Shown: positions 1-6,095 of the stretch, in pieces | Numbering within the stretch: the first letter of the stretch is position 1 | How the letters are laid out: each line of letters opens with the position of its first letter | Assembly (NCBI GenBank): GCA_039805865.1 | Contig: JBDLTI010000022.1 | Location: 1 to 28,306, forward strand | Reading direction: 5' to 3' | DNA length: 28,306 nucleotides | Source of the DNA: Fluviibacter sp039805865 | Lineage (GTDB): Bacteria; Pseudomonadota; Gammaproteobacteria; Burkholderiales; Rhodocyclaceae | Notes under the pieces: generated by a model | Databases searched by the model: none | What the model saw: the letters and a program-made list of their open reading frames with translations, nothing else | What the model was told of the DNA's origin: nothing | Position numbers and translations under genes: made by a program

Positions 1-1030
1 CACGACCTTTGTTGGCCCAGAGGGAACGGTTGTAATTGGAATACTTGAGCTTTGTTAACAACGAGGTATCTTTATCAAAGCTGTAGTTCTGACTCAGATT
101 ACCAAACTGTGTGACGTTGTTTTCGATATCGGCGATGGTGCCGCTGAAAGTAGAGCCCGGCACATTAACGGGATTCTTAGACTGGCTATTAAATCCAATA
201 CCGTAATCTGGCACCAGGTTGGTTTTCAGGTAGTAATAGCTGGCATCAATCTGGTTATAAGTGCCGATGCCCCACGAATAGCTCGGTGCCACACCTTGTG
301 TATGGTTGGTCACCTGATTGCGTGAGCTGCCCGAATCCTGAACCACGGCGTTAATGCGTATCGCCGAACTCTGCTCACGATCAATGACAAAGTTCACATC
401 GGCCGTACTCCGGAAATAGTCGAAACTACCGCCGATCACACTGACGTTGCTCTTGTTATCCAGGAACGCCTTCTTCGAGACCTGGTTAATCACGCCACCG
501 GCCTGCCCACGGCCAAACAACATGGAAGCAGAGCCACGCAACACTTCAATGGCTGCGTCGTTAAAAACGTCGCGGTTGTATTGCGCTGTGTCTCGCATGC
601 CATCGATGTACATATCACCGAAAGTATAAAAGCCGCGGATGTTGATATTGTCACCAATCCGGCCACCCTCACCCGAGTTGAAGGTGACGCTCGGCACGTT
701 CTTCATGGCTTCTTCGAGCGTGGTGGCGTTCTGATCAGTGAGCAGCGTATCCGGCACAATGGTGATGGCCTGGGGCACTTCGGCAACATCCTGCTCGAAC
801 TTACCGGCCTTGGTGGTCTTCACGTTGTAGCGGTTGATCTCCAGGCCATCTGCCTGGGCGCGCACCTGAACCTCCTTCAGCGTTTGCACATCTTCGCTCG
901 TCTGACCAATGGCGGTAAGCGGGGTAACCATGAGTGCTGCAATGGTGGCGCCCAGCGTGGAAATGCGCTGCGGCTTTTGCGTCTTCTCAACCGCTCGCGG
1001 CTGCTTTTTACGATGTTTCTGAGTTTTCAT
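1..1030 (-). CDS. TonB-dependent siderophore receptor, catecholate (Fiu-like) type, C-terminus beyond window
   Basis: Outer-membrane gated porin that would import a ferric siderophore using TonB energy. About 343 residues are visible from ATG at 1030, preceded by GGAG six bases upstream; the rest of the barrel lies left of the window. A long basic N-terminus and hydrophobic segment (about residues 22-42) form the signal peptide. A probable TonB box (TLKEVQV) follows, then a plug domain with the motifs LLTDQNATTLEEAMKNVPSV, NINIRGF, YIDGMRD and EVLRGSASMLFGRGQAGGVIN, and then the first barrel strands. These motifs are typical of Fiu/catecholate receptors. It is the last gene of the tonB-exbBD-hemP block, separated from the small lipoprotein gene by 135 bases containing a hairpin. 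Family is secure; the substrate is inferred. Confidence 0.93.
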   Translation of the reverse strand, partial: MKTQKHRKKQPRAVEKTQKPQRISTLGATIAALMVTPLTAIGQTSEDVQTLKEVQVRAQADGLEINRYNVKTTKAGKFEQDVAEVPQAITIVPDTLLTDQNATTLEEAMKNVPSVTFNSGEGGRIGDNINIRGFYTFGDMYIDGMRDTAQYNRDVFNDAAIEVLRGSASMLFGRGQAGGVINQVSKKAFLDNKSNVSVIGGSFDYFRSTADVNFVIDREQSSAIRINAVVQDSGSSRNQVTNHTQGVAPSYSWGIGTYNQIDASYYYLKTNLVPDYGIGFNSQSKNPVNVPGSTFSGTIADIENNVTQFGNLSQNYSFDKDTSLLTKLKYSNYNRSLWANKGR

Positions 1031-1051
1031 GCAATGCTCCATATCCAATAG

Positions 1052-1069
1052 CCTCGTGATGACACGAGG
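1052..1069 (-). promoter_or_regulatory. Hairpin in the leader of the siderophore receptor gene
   Basis: A perfect 7-bp stem (CCTCGTG/CACGAGG) with a 4-base loop lies 21 bases before the receptor start, just upstream of its GGAG. No U-tract follows it on the minus strand, so it is not a normal terminator. It could stabilise the 3' segment of a processed operon mRNA or control translation. The rest of the 135-base gap (1031-1165) shows no convincing promoter or Fur box. Confidence 0.4.
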
Positions 1070-1165
1070 GGTTTAATTGGCTGGCTGCATCGGGGAGGGA
1101 GGTGTTTACCTCTGTACGGCTGGCTACTACAAATTGTGTGTACTACGTTTCTGTTCCGAGCTTAT

Positions 1166-1357
1166 CTAACGCGTGATGCTCGGTACGTTTTTTAGTGCAT
1201 CCGGCAAGGTGGTGGCGTTTTGTTCATCCATCAGTTGCCGTGTAACCACGGTGGGCTCTACCGGATTCAATGCATTCTGGTAAGGCTGCACCATCACATC
1301 TCCCGTGGCGCTGCAGGCGGTGACACTACTGCAGAGCACAGGAAACCAAAACTTCAT
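1166..1357 (-). CDS. Small lipoprotein ending in a TonB-receptor plug-like fragment
   Basis: A 63-residue protein with a short signal and a perfect lipobox (VTAC, Cys15), so it should be lipidated. Its second half (VVTRQLMDEQNATTLPDALK, then NVPSITR) closely matches the start of a receptor plug; the neighbouring receptor has LLTDQNATTLEEAMKNVPSV at the same point. It then stops at TAG. Reading through the stop does not recover the rest of a plug, so this is not a simple nonsense mutation of a full receptor. Its ATG overlaps the upstream lipoprotein stop by one base (TAATG), which suggests translational coupling. It may be a genuine small lipoprotein or the relic of a receptor gene. Function unknown. 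Confidence 0.6.
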   Translation of the reverse strand: MKFWFPVLCSSVTACSATGDVMVQPYQNALNPVEPTVVTRQLMDEQNATTLPDALKNVPSITR

Positions 1358-1572
1358 TAGCGATACCCCCCGGGGCCGCCGCCAATGCTGGTCATACCGG
1401 TTTCAGCCATGAGCTCTTCGTTCTCGACATCGGCATCCGGGTTGACGGTGTAGTCGTTGGCGTAATGCACGGCACCTGTGTGCGAGCAGCCGCTGACAAA
1501 GATTGCGGTCATCAGCACCGTGAGGAGCACGAGCCCAAAACGAATGGTTTTAAATTCCGTCATGAGGTTCAC
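1357..1572 (-). CDS. Small hypothetical lipoprotein
   Basis: A 71-residue protein if it starts at GTG 1572, whose GTGA overlaps the hemP stop, or 68 residues from ATG 1563. One hydrophobic signal segment (about residues 12-27) ends in the lipobox VSGC, predicting an outer- or inner-membrane lipoprotein. The mature part is short, acidic in the middle (DADVENEE) and ends in a glycine-rich tail (IGGGPGGYR). I do not recognise a family. It is tightly coupled to hemP upstream and to the plug-like lipoprotein downstream, so it is probably co-expressed with the iron-uptake genes. Neither candidate start has a strong ribosome binding site, consistent with coupled translation. Confidence 0.65.
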   Translation of the reverse strand: MNLMTEFKTIRFGLVLLTVLMTAIFVSGCSHTGAVHYANDYTVNPDADVENEELMAETGMTSIGGGPGGYR

Positions 1573-1784
1573 TTAGTCAAAATGAGTTTGCCGAGACGCG
1601 TGGCACGCAATACATAGCTCACGCCTTCGTGGTCAATAATCAGGCTGTTCGCCTGACCGAGCAGCGCGCGGCTGCTGATGCGCTTGACGGCATTCGCTGG
1701 CATGCCGCTGCTTTTTTGCGGCGTAGCAGTCGCCGCCACCTGTAGCAGGCGCGGTGCGAGGCTGTTTGCCGGTTTATTGACCAT
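1569..1784 (-). CDS. hemP: Hemin uptake protein HemP/HmuP
   Basis: A 71-residue protein from ATG 1784. An upstream in-frame ATG exists but lies inside exbD, so the shorter form is chosen. The C-terminal half has the HemP signature: ISSRALLGQANSLIIDHEG followed by YVLRATRLGKLILTK. HemP/HmuP proteins are small cytoplasmic factors linked to haem uptake; in some beta- and alphaproteobacteria they act as activators of haem-receptor expression. Here the gene follows exbD by 16 bases and overlaps the next lipoprotein gene. The nearest receptor looks like a catecholate siderophore type rather than a haem type, so the target of HemP is uncertain. Confidence 0.85.
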   Translation of the reverse strand: MVNKPANSLAPRLLQVAATATPQKSSGMPANAVKRISSRALLGQANSLIIDHEGVSYVLRATRLGKLILTK

Positions 1785-1800
1785 GATGGCGCGTTTATCT

Positions 1801-2214
1801 TTAGTTACCGGGATCGGTAACAAAGCCGACTTTTTCAATGCCAGCTTTGTTGGCAGCTGCCATAGCACCGATGACGCGCTCGTACACCACCTGCTTATCA
1901 CCGTAGATATGCACAACCGGTTGCGGATGCTGCGTAGCCATTTCAGCCAGCTCTCTCTTCATCACCTCTTCCGAGACAGGCACGTTGTTAATGCGATAGC
2001 CGCCCTTGGCATCGACTGCAAGCTTCACCACATCCGGCTTTTCCAGCTGCGGTGCGGTGGAGACTTTGGGTAAATCAATTTCCAACGAGTGCTTCATCAC
2101 CGGTACGGTCACGATAAAGATGATGAGCAACACCAGCATGACGTCGACAAGCGGCGTCATGTTGATTTCGCTCATGACATTGCTGTCGTTATTGTCGAGG
2201 CTTCCGAATGCCAT
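1801..2214 (-). CDS. exbD: Biopolymer transport protein ExbD
   Basis: A 137-residue inner-membrane protein of normal family length. The N-terminal motif SEINMTPLVDVMLVLLIIF carries the single transmembrane helix, and Asp24 corresponds to the proton-coupling Asp25 of E. coli ExbD. The remainder is the periplasmic domain. With ExbB it uses the proton gradient to energise TonB. It starts 12 bases after the exbB stop, so the two are cotranscribed and made in proportion. Confidence 0.95.
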   Translation of the reverse strand: MAFGSLDNNDSNVMSEINMTPLVDVMLVLLIIFIVTVPVMKHSLEIDLPKVSTAPQLEKPDVVKLAVDAKGGYRINNVPVSEEVMKRELAEMATQHPQPVVHIYGDKQVVYERVIGAMAAANKAGIEKVGFVTDPGN

Positions 2215-2226
2215 GATGCTTAATCC

Positions 2227-2943
2227 TTAGCCGTGGGTGCCGGCACGACGAACGGCCTGTGGACGCTCGATACGGTTACCGGTGACATAGAAAGCGTGCA
2301 GATCGTAGGCAAAGCGATTGAGCTTGCCGACAATGAATGCATTGCCACGTACCAGCGCGTTGTAGCCCAGCACCGCCGGAATAGCGACGACCAGACCGAA
2401 GGCTGTCATGATGAGTGCTTCACCTACTGGGCCAGCCACTTTATCGAGGCCGGCGCTGCCTGCATCGCTAATGGTGAGCAGCGCGTGGTAGATACCCCAC
2501 ACGGTGCCGAACAGGCCGACGAAAGGCGCTGTCGAACCAATGGAGGCCAGCAAGGCCAGACCCTGGCTCAAACGATCCTTGGCATCGTCGATGGCGTTAC
2601 TCAAACTACCCGTCATCCAGTCACTGAGATCTAGCGAGTCGTGCAACTGTTTGTCGCTGTGACGGTGGTGCTGCATGGCGCTTTGCCCTTCAACGGCCAG
2701 TTGTTTGAAGGGGTTGGCCTGGCCTTTTTCTGTATCCAGTGCTTGCAGCCCATGTTCCAGATCTGTGCTGTGCCAGAAGTTCTGCACGGCGGCCGCCTGT
2801 TTTTTGGCGCGCTGCACACCCAGGCCTTTGGCAATGATCACTGTCCAGGAAATAATGGACATGACCAGCAAGGTAATCGCCGTCAGGATGATGACGATAC
2901 CGCCCGATTGAAGCATGTGGAGTAGACCCAGTTGTTCGTTCAT
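2227..2943 (-). CDS. exbB: Biopolymer transport protein ExbB (MotA/TolQ/ExbB family)
   Basis: A 238-residue inner-membrane protein. Three transmembrane segments lie at about residues 13-38, 128-154 and 172-197, with a large cytoplasmic loop between the first two. Family motifs are present: ASIGSTAPFVGLFGTVWGIY in helix 2 and VGEALIMTAFGLVVAIPAV in helix 3. ExbB forms the pentameric proton channel around ExbD and drives TonB. The gene lies 46 bases downstream of tonB and 12 bases upstream of exbD, which is a standard tonB-exbB-exbD order. Confidence 0.96.
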   Translation of the reverse strand: MNEQLGLLHMLQSGGIVIILTAITLLVMSIISWTVIIAKGLGVQRAKKQAAAVQNFWHSTDLEHGLQALDTEKGQANPFKQLAVEGQSAMQHHRHSDKQLHDSLDLSDWMTGSLSNAIDDAKDRLSQGLALLASIGSTAPFVGLFGTVWGIYHALLTISDAGSAGLDKVAGPVGEALIMTAFGLVVAIPAVLGYNALVRGNAFIVGKLNRFAYDLHAFYVTGNRIERPQAVRRAGTHG

Positions 2944-2989
2944 GATGCAGTTGCCTTGAAGTTATACAAAAGAAAAAGGGATAGGATGC

Positions 2990-3619
2990 TTATTGCGCGG
3001 GTGCCGCAGTTGGCTCAGGACCGGCCTGATCCAGCGAAAAACGGATCGGCAGCTGGTAGCACATGGGGACGGCTTGACCGCCCTTACGCGCCGGGTTGAA
3101 GCGCCAGCGGTTCACCGTGTCGTTTGCCGAGCGATCCAGTCGGACGAAGCCGGAACTCTTTGCGATATCAACTGAGTCCACCGCACCGGTAGCCGCCACA
3201 CAGACCTTGAGCAGTACAGTGCCCTGCTCACCCTTACTACGGCTAACAGGCGGATATGGTGGCTTCGGGTTATGCAGATCGGAAGCGCTCGCATCTGGCA
3301 TATGCACAGGTGCTGCGGCCGGATCCCCCGCGATGGTTTTAGTCGAGGCCTGTTCCTGCGCCACGGCGGTTTCTCTGGTAACGACTTTGTCTTTCTTTTC
3401 CTGACGCTGGTCTTTAACGGCCTGTTTTTTAATGGTTTGCACCATGGCCGAAGACTCGCGATCGACCATTTCGGCCATCATGACCAACGGTTCGGGGTGG
3501 GTGGCAAAAAGCACCGCCCAGAATGCAACCAGCACCAACGCCACAAAGTGGATGACCGAAACCCAAACAGCGGTTTTTCGGTAATCATTTTCGGGCGGTA
3601 GGGCGTGGTTTAGTGACAT
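2990..3619 (-). CDS. tonB: Energy transducer TonB
   Basis: A 209-residue protein that links ExbB/ExbD to outer-membrane receptors. A single N-terminal transmembrane helix spans about residues 17-39 and contains His24, the likely counterpart of the functional TonB histidine. The C-terminal domain (about 118-197) has the motif KPPYPPVSRSKGEQGTV and the pattern VNRWRFNPARKGG. The periplasmic spacer (about 60-100) is rich in Lys, Glu and Gln instead of the usual Pro-Glu/Pro-Lys repeats. Two cysteines (140 and 187) lie in the C-terminal domain and could form a disulphide. It starts 59 bases after the bfd stop, probably from the same Fur-controlled transcript. Confidence 0.95.
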   Translation of the reverse strand: MSLNHALPPENDYRKTAVWVSVIHFVALVLVAFWAVLFATHPEPLVMMAEMVDRESSAMVQTIKKQAVKDQRQEKKDKVVTRETAVAQEQASTKTIAGDPAAAPVHMPDASASDLHNPKPPYPPVSRSKGEQGTVLLKVCVAATGAVDSVDIAKSSGFVRLDRSANDTVNRWRFNPARKGGQAVPMCYQLPIRFSLDQAGPEPTAAPAQ

Positions 3620-3678
3620 CGGAATAGGGACAAATGACGCTTAATGAAAAGACGAACGAGACATATTCTCAACAATGG

Positions 3679-3882
3679 CTAAATAAAACAGGGCACCGCA
3701 GCGGCCAGCGCCCGATTCTCTTGGTGTATGGTGTTCAGGCACTCTTTGGCACATGCTTTGCAGCTACCGCACTGGCTACCGAGCGACAGCGCACGCTGCA
3801 GATCCTCTACCGTTAGCGCACCTTCGCTAACGGCCGTTGCAATGTGACGGTCAGTGACTGCGTTGCAAATACAGATGTACAT
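3679..3882 (-). CDS. bfd: Bacterioferritin-associated ferredoxin
   Basis: A 67-residue [2Fe-2S] ferredoxin. The four cluster cysteines Cys4, Cys6, Cys38 and Cys41 sit at exactly the E. coli Bfd positions (MYICICNAVTD and GSQCGSCKAC). Bfd docks on bacterioferritin and reduces the ferric core so that stored iron can leave under iron starvation. It is the first gene behind a promoter overlapped by a Fur box and is followed by tonB, so iron release and iron import would rise together. The bacterioferritin genes lie just upstream on the same strand. Confidence 0.95.
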   Translation of the reverse strand: MYICICNAVTDRHIATAVSEGALTVEDLQRALSLGSQCGSCKACAKECLNTIHQENRALAAAVPCFI

Positions 3883-3912
3883 GGGAAACCCCTTTACCCT
3901 GAAAGAGGTTCC

Positions 3913-3940
3913 ATTGTAAATTAATGAGAATCGTTGTCAA
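3913..3940 (-). promoter_or_regulatory. Sigma-70 promoter overlapped by a Fur box, upstream of bfd
   Basis: On the minus strand a perfect -35 TTGACA (3940-3935) and a -10 TACAAT (3918-3913) are separated by 16 bases. Between and over them lies ATTAATGAGAATCGTTGTC (plus strand, 3920-3938), matching 14 of 19 positions of the Fur consensus GATAATGATAATCATTATC. Bound Fur-Fe would block RNA polymerase, so bfd-tonB-exbBD-hemP should be induced by iron limitation. I see nothing else clear in the 120-base gap 3883-4002. Confidence 0.75.
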
Positions 3941-4002
3941 TACAGTTCGGCGCTCTTTTTGCTACGGTGCGGCATTTTTGCAACACCAACGGCAGTCCAG
4001 CC

Positions 4003-4476
4003 CTACTCCCCGATTTGCTGCTGCAGGTAATTCGGCAGGGTCACCGCTGCAATAAGGCTGTGCTGCGTTTCAAGCCAATCGATGGCTTCTTCACAGGCCT
4101 CTAGCAATTCTTCCAGTAGTTCGCGGCTGACATAATCCTGCTCGGCTTCGCACAGAGTGATGGCTTCAACCAGCTCCGGACGCTGGATTTCGACTTCAAA
4201 ACGCAGATCACACGCCAGGCACTCTTCGGCCGTTTCGCCAATATTCAACTTGCCTAGCTGCTGCAGGTTTGGCAGCCCTTCCAGAAAAAGAATACGCGTA
4301 ATGAGCTCATCGGCTTCTTTCATCACACGGATGGACTGTTTGTAACGATATTCGTTGAGCTGTTCCAGACCCCAGTTACCAAACATGCGGGCATGTAGGA
4401 AGTACTGGTTAATGGCGGTGAGTTCATTGGTGAGCACCCGGTTGAGGGTGTCGATGACGTTTTTATTGCCTTTCAT
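4003..4476 (-). CDS. Bacterioferritin, haem-binding subunit lacking the ferroxidase centre
   Basis: A 157-residue ferritin-fold subunit. The ATG at 4476 has AAGGAG six bases upstream; a longer in-frame start at 4500 is unsupported. Met52, the axial haem ligand of E. coli Bfr, is conserved, as are Glu18 and Glu94. Four other ferroxidase ligands are replaced: Glu51 by Val, His54 by Glu, Glu127 by Cys128 and His130 by Ala131 (one-residue insertion upstream). The subunit should therefore bind haem at dimer interfaces but not oxidise iron itself. It follows the ferroxidase-type subunit gene by ten bases, so the two probably co-assemble into a mixed 24-mer, as known for paired Bfr subunits such as those of Neisseria and Magnetospirillum. 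Confidence 0.92.
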   Translation of the reverse strand: MKGNKNVIDTLNRVLTNELTAINQYFLHARMFGNWGLEQLNEYRYKQSIRVMKEADELITRILFLEGLPNLQQLGKLNIGETAEECLACDLRFEVEIQRPELVEAITLCEAEQDYVSRELLEELLEACEEAIDWLETQHSLIAAVTLPNYLQQQIGE

Positions 4477-4486
4477 CTCAAGCTCC

Positions 4487-4981
4487 TTAAACGCCAGCAT
4501 CCGATGGGGTATCGCCCATCTGGCTCTGCAGATAGTTCTGCAAACCGGTCAGCTGGATGAGACGCAGCTGTTTTTCCAGGAAGTAGGCGTGATCCATCTC
4601 GGTATCATCGAGCTGAATGCGCAACATATCGCGGGTGACGTAATCTTCTGCAGCTTCACACTGGGCGATGGCCGCCGTTAATGTTTTAACCACATGGTAT
4701 TCCACCGCCAGATCCGATTTCAGCATTTCTGGCACCGTGCTACCTACATTGAGCGCTTCTCGCTTGCTCAGATCCGGTTTGCCCTCGAGAAACAAAATAC
4801 GCTGAATGATGGCGCGGGCGTGCTGACGCTCATGATCTGATTCATGTAGCGACTTTTCGGCCAGTTGACCCAGACCCATGTCGGCATAGATTTCGCCGTG
4901 AATCAGGTACTGATCGACGGCAGTGAGCTCGCCGGCCAGGAGGCTATTGAGGGTATCGATAATCTTCGGGTTGCCTTGCAT
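4487..4981 (-). CDS. Bacterioferritin, ferroxidase subunit lacking the haem methionine
   Basis: A 164-residue ferritin-fold subunit preceded by GGAG. The full di-iron set is visible: Glu18, Glu51, His54, Glu94, Glu128 and His131 (the last two shifted by one residue relative to E. coli Bfr). The haem-ligating Met52 is replaced by Arg. This subunit should oxidise Fe(II) with oxygen or peroxide and feed the mineral core, but cannot form the usual bis-Met haem site on its own. Its stop codon TAA runs directly into the GGAG of the next bacterioferritin gene, indicating coupled expression of complementary subunits. A weak -10 (TATACT) lies at 5036-5031. Confidence 0.93.
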   Translation of the reverse strand: MQGNPKIIDTLNSLLAGELTAVDQYLIHGEIYADMGLGQLAEKSLHESDHERQHARAIIQRILFLEGKPDLSKREALNVGSTVPEMLKSDLAVEYHVVKTLTAAIAQCEAAEDYVTRDMLRIQLDDTEMDHAYFLEKQLRLIQLTGLQNYLQSQMGDTPSDAGV

Positions 4982-5030
4982 GGTGTTCTCCGATTAATAC
5001 GGGACGCAGTGAATTGCGCATTTTGGCTAA

Positions 5031-5036
5031 AGTATA
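5031..5036 (-). promoter_or_regulatory. Possible -10 element for the bacterioferritin pair
   Basis: TATACT on the minus strand lies 49 bases before the first bacterioferritin start, in the short gap after the radical SAM gene. The -35 region (TCGCCT, 17 bases upstream) is poor, so the promoter would need an activator or may not exist. I see no Fur box here. Confidence 0.3.
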
Positions 5037-5048
5037 GCGGGAAGGTGT

Positions 5049-5996
5049 TCAGTAGGCGATGCACTGTTCACACACGGTACCACTGACATCACGCCGCAGA
5101 TGCGCTTCGCGCAGTTTGACGAAGTGTTCCGAGTTCCAGGCGTCCATGAACGACTGCTGATTCAGATCGCCCATGGTCCAGTTAGCCGTGGCATCGAAGC
5201 AGCAGGCAGACAAACGCCCTTCTGCCGTGACATGGCCTTCGGTAAAGGCGGACCAACAGGGCAGTGGCTCACGCAATTGCCCGAGGCGGCCCTGATTACC
5301 GGCCGTAGGACGATACCCCAGTTCTTCTTCGCGTTGCGTGGCAAAGGCCCCCATCGAATACAGGGGGAGCCAGTAATGTTCATCCACATAAGGGGTGACA
5401 TTGTCGGTAATGAGCGCTTCCATTTTGGCAAATTGCTCGCCATCGTATTTGATGGAGGATGCGTATAAGCCGGTTTTATAGCCGCCCGTCTGGCGGATTT
5501 CCCAGGCGGCCCGGATATTGTTATATGACCGGTGAAATAACTTAGCGGAGACACCCATGATTTCTTCAAACTGTTGCTCGTCGGCCGCATTGCACGACCA
5601 TTTGAGCGAATCCAGGCCAGCCTGCATACAGGCCTCCACCGCTTCCGGAAATGCCATGGACGCATTAGAGGTCAGAAAGACATAGGGCATACTGATCTCC
5701 TGTTTGAGATAACGGATGCAGTCGACCAGCAGATTGGGCGCCATAAAAGACTCGCCGAGATAGAAGACGCCAATCTCCTCGACACCGGCATCGCGCATTT
5801 CCCGGGTGATCCGTTTGAAAAGATCAAGATTCATATCCCACTTAGGCTGCACTTCCCGGTTACGCAGGGCACAGAAGCCACAGCGGTAGTTACAGCGCGG
5901 CGAGATCTCGATTTTGACGCTTTTAGGCGCGGGCAAAACGGCATGCTGATAGTCAGCGGGAATACGGGTGATAGCGTCAATGCGGTCGGTAATCAT
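5049..5996 (-). CDS. Radical SAM protein with SPASM/twitch-type C-terminus
   Basis: A 315-residue enzyme from ATG 5996. A longer open frame reaches 6065 but would run through the upstream transcription terminator, so it is rejected. The radical SAM cluster motif is Cys35-x3-Cys39-x2-Cys42 within SPRCNYRCGFCALR. A C-terminal auxiliary iron-sulphur region is suggested by a PCW cysteine, an ACC pair and a terminal CEQC motif, with the family-like stretch MGDLNQQSFMDAWNSEHFV between them. Such proteins modify peptides or tRNA or mature other enzymes, but nothing here identifies the substrate. No small precursor peptide gene is obvious beside it. It sits between the cytochrome c peroxidase and bacterioferritin genes. 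Confidence 0.85.
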   Translation of the reverse strand: MITDRIDAITRIPADYQHAVLPAPKSVKIEISPRCNYRCGFCALRNREVQPKWDMNLDLFKRITREMRDAGVEEIGVFYLGESFMAPNLLVDCIRYLKQEISMPYVFLTSNASMAFPEAVEACMQAGLDSLKWSCNAADEQQFEEIMGVSAKLFHRSYNNIRAAWEIRQTGGYKTGLYASSIKYDGEQFAKMEALITDNVTPYVDEHYWLPLYSMGAFATQREEELGYRPTAGNQGRLGQLREPLPCWSAFTEGHVTAEGRLSACCFDATANWTMGDLNQQSFMDAWNSEHFVKLREAHLRRDVSGTVCEQCIAY

Positions 5997-6028
5997 GTCG
6001 ATGAATGGTGTCTTTAAGAATTCCGGGT

Positions 6029-6058
6029 AAAAAAATGGCCCACCGCTAAGGTGGGCCA
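6029..6058 (-). terminator. Intrinsic terminator of the cytochrome c peroxidase gene
   Basis: On the minus strand a perfect 9-bp stem TGGCCCACC/GGTGGGCCA with a 5-base loop is followed directly by seven T residues. It lies 37 bases after the peroxidase stop and marks the radical SAM gene as a separate transcription unit. Confidence 0.92.
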
Positions 6059-6095
6059 AACTCACTACTGCGTGCTAAACACTGTTTACTAAGAA

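Noticed and set aside
1084..1357. The plug-like lipoprotein as a full receptor interrupted by a single stop codon
   Set aside because: The sequence after the TAG in the same frame does not resemble the rest of a plug, so more than a point mutation would be needed.
3620..3678. A second Fur-like box between bfd and tonB (GAGACATATTCTC)
   Set aside because: Only a loose inverted repeat with poor agreement to the Fur consensus and no good promoter nearby.
5997..6065. N-terminal extension of the radical SAM protein to 6065
   Set aside because: The extra codons are the peroxidase terminator hairpin and U-tract, and no ribosome binding site supports that start.
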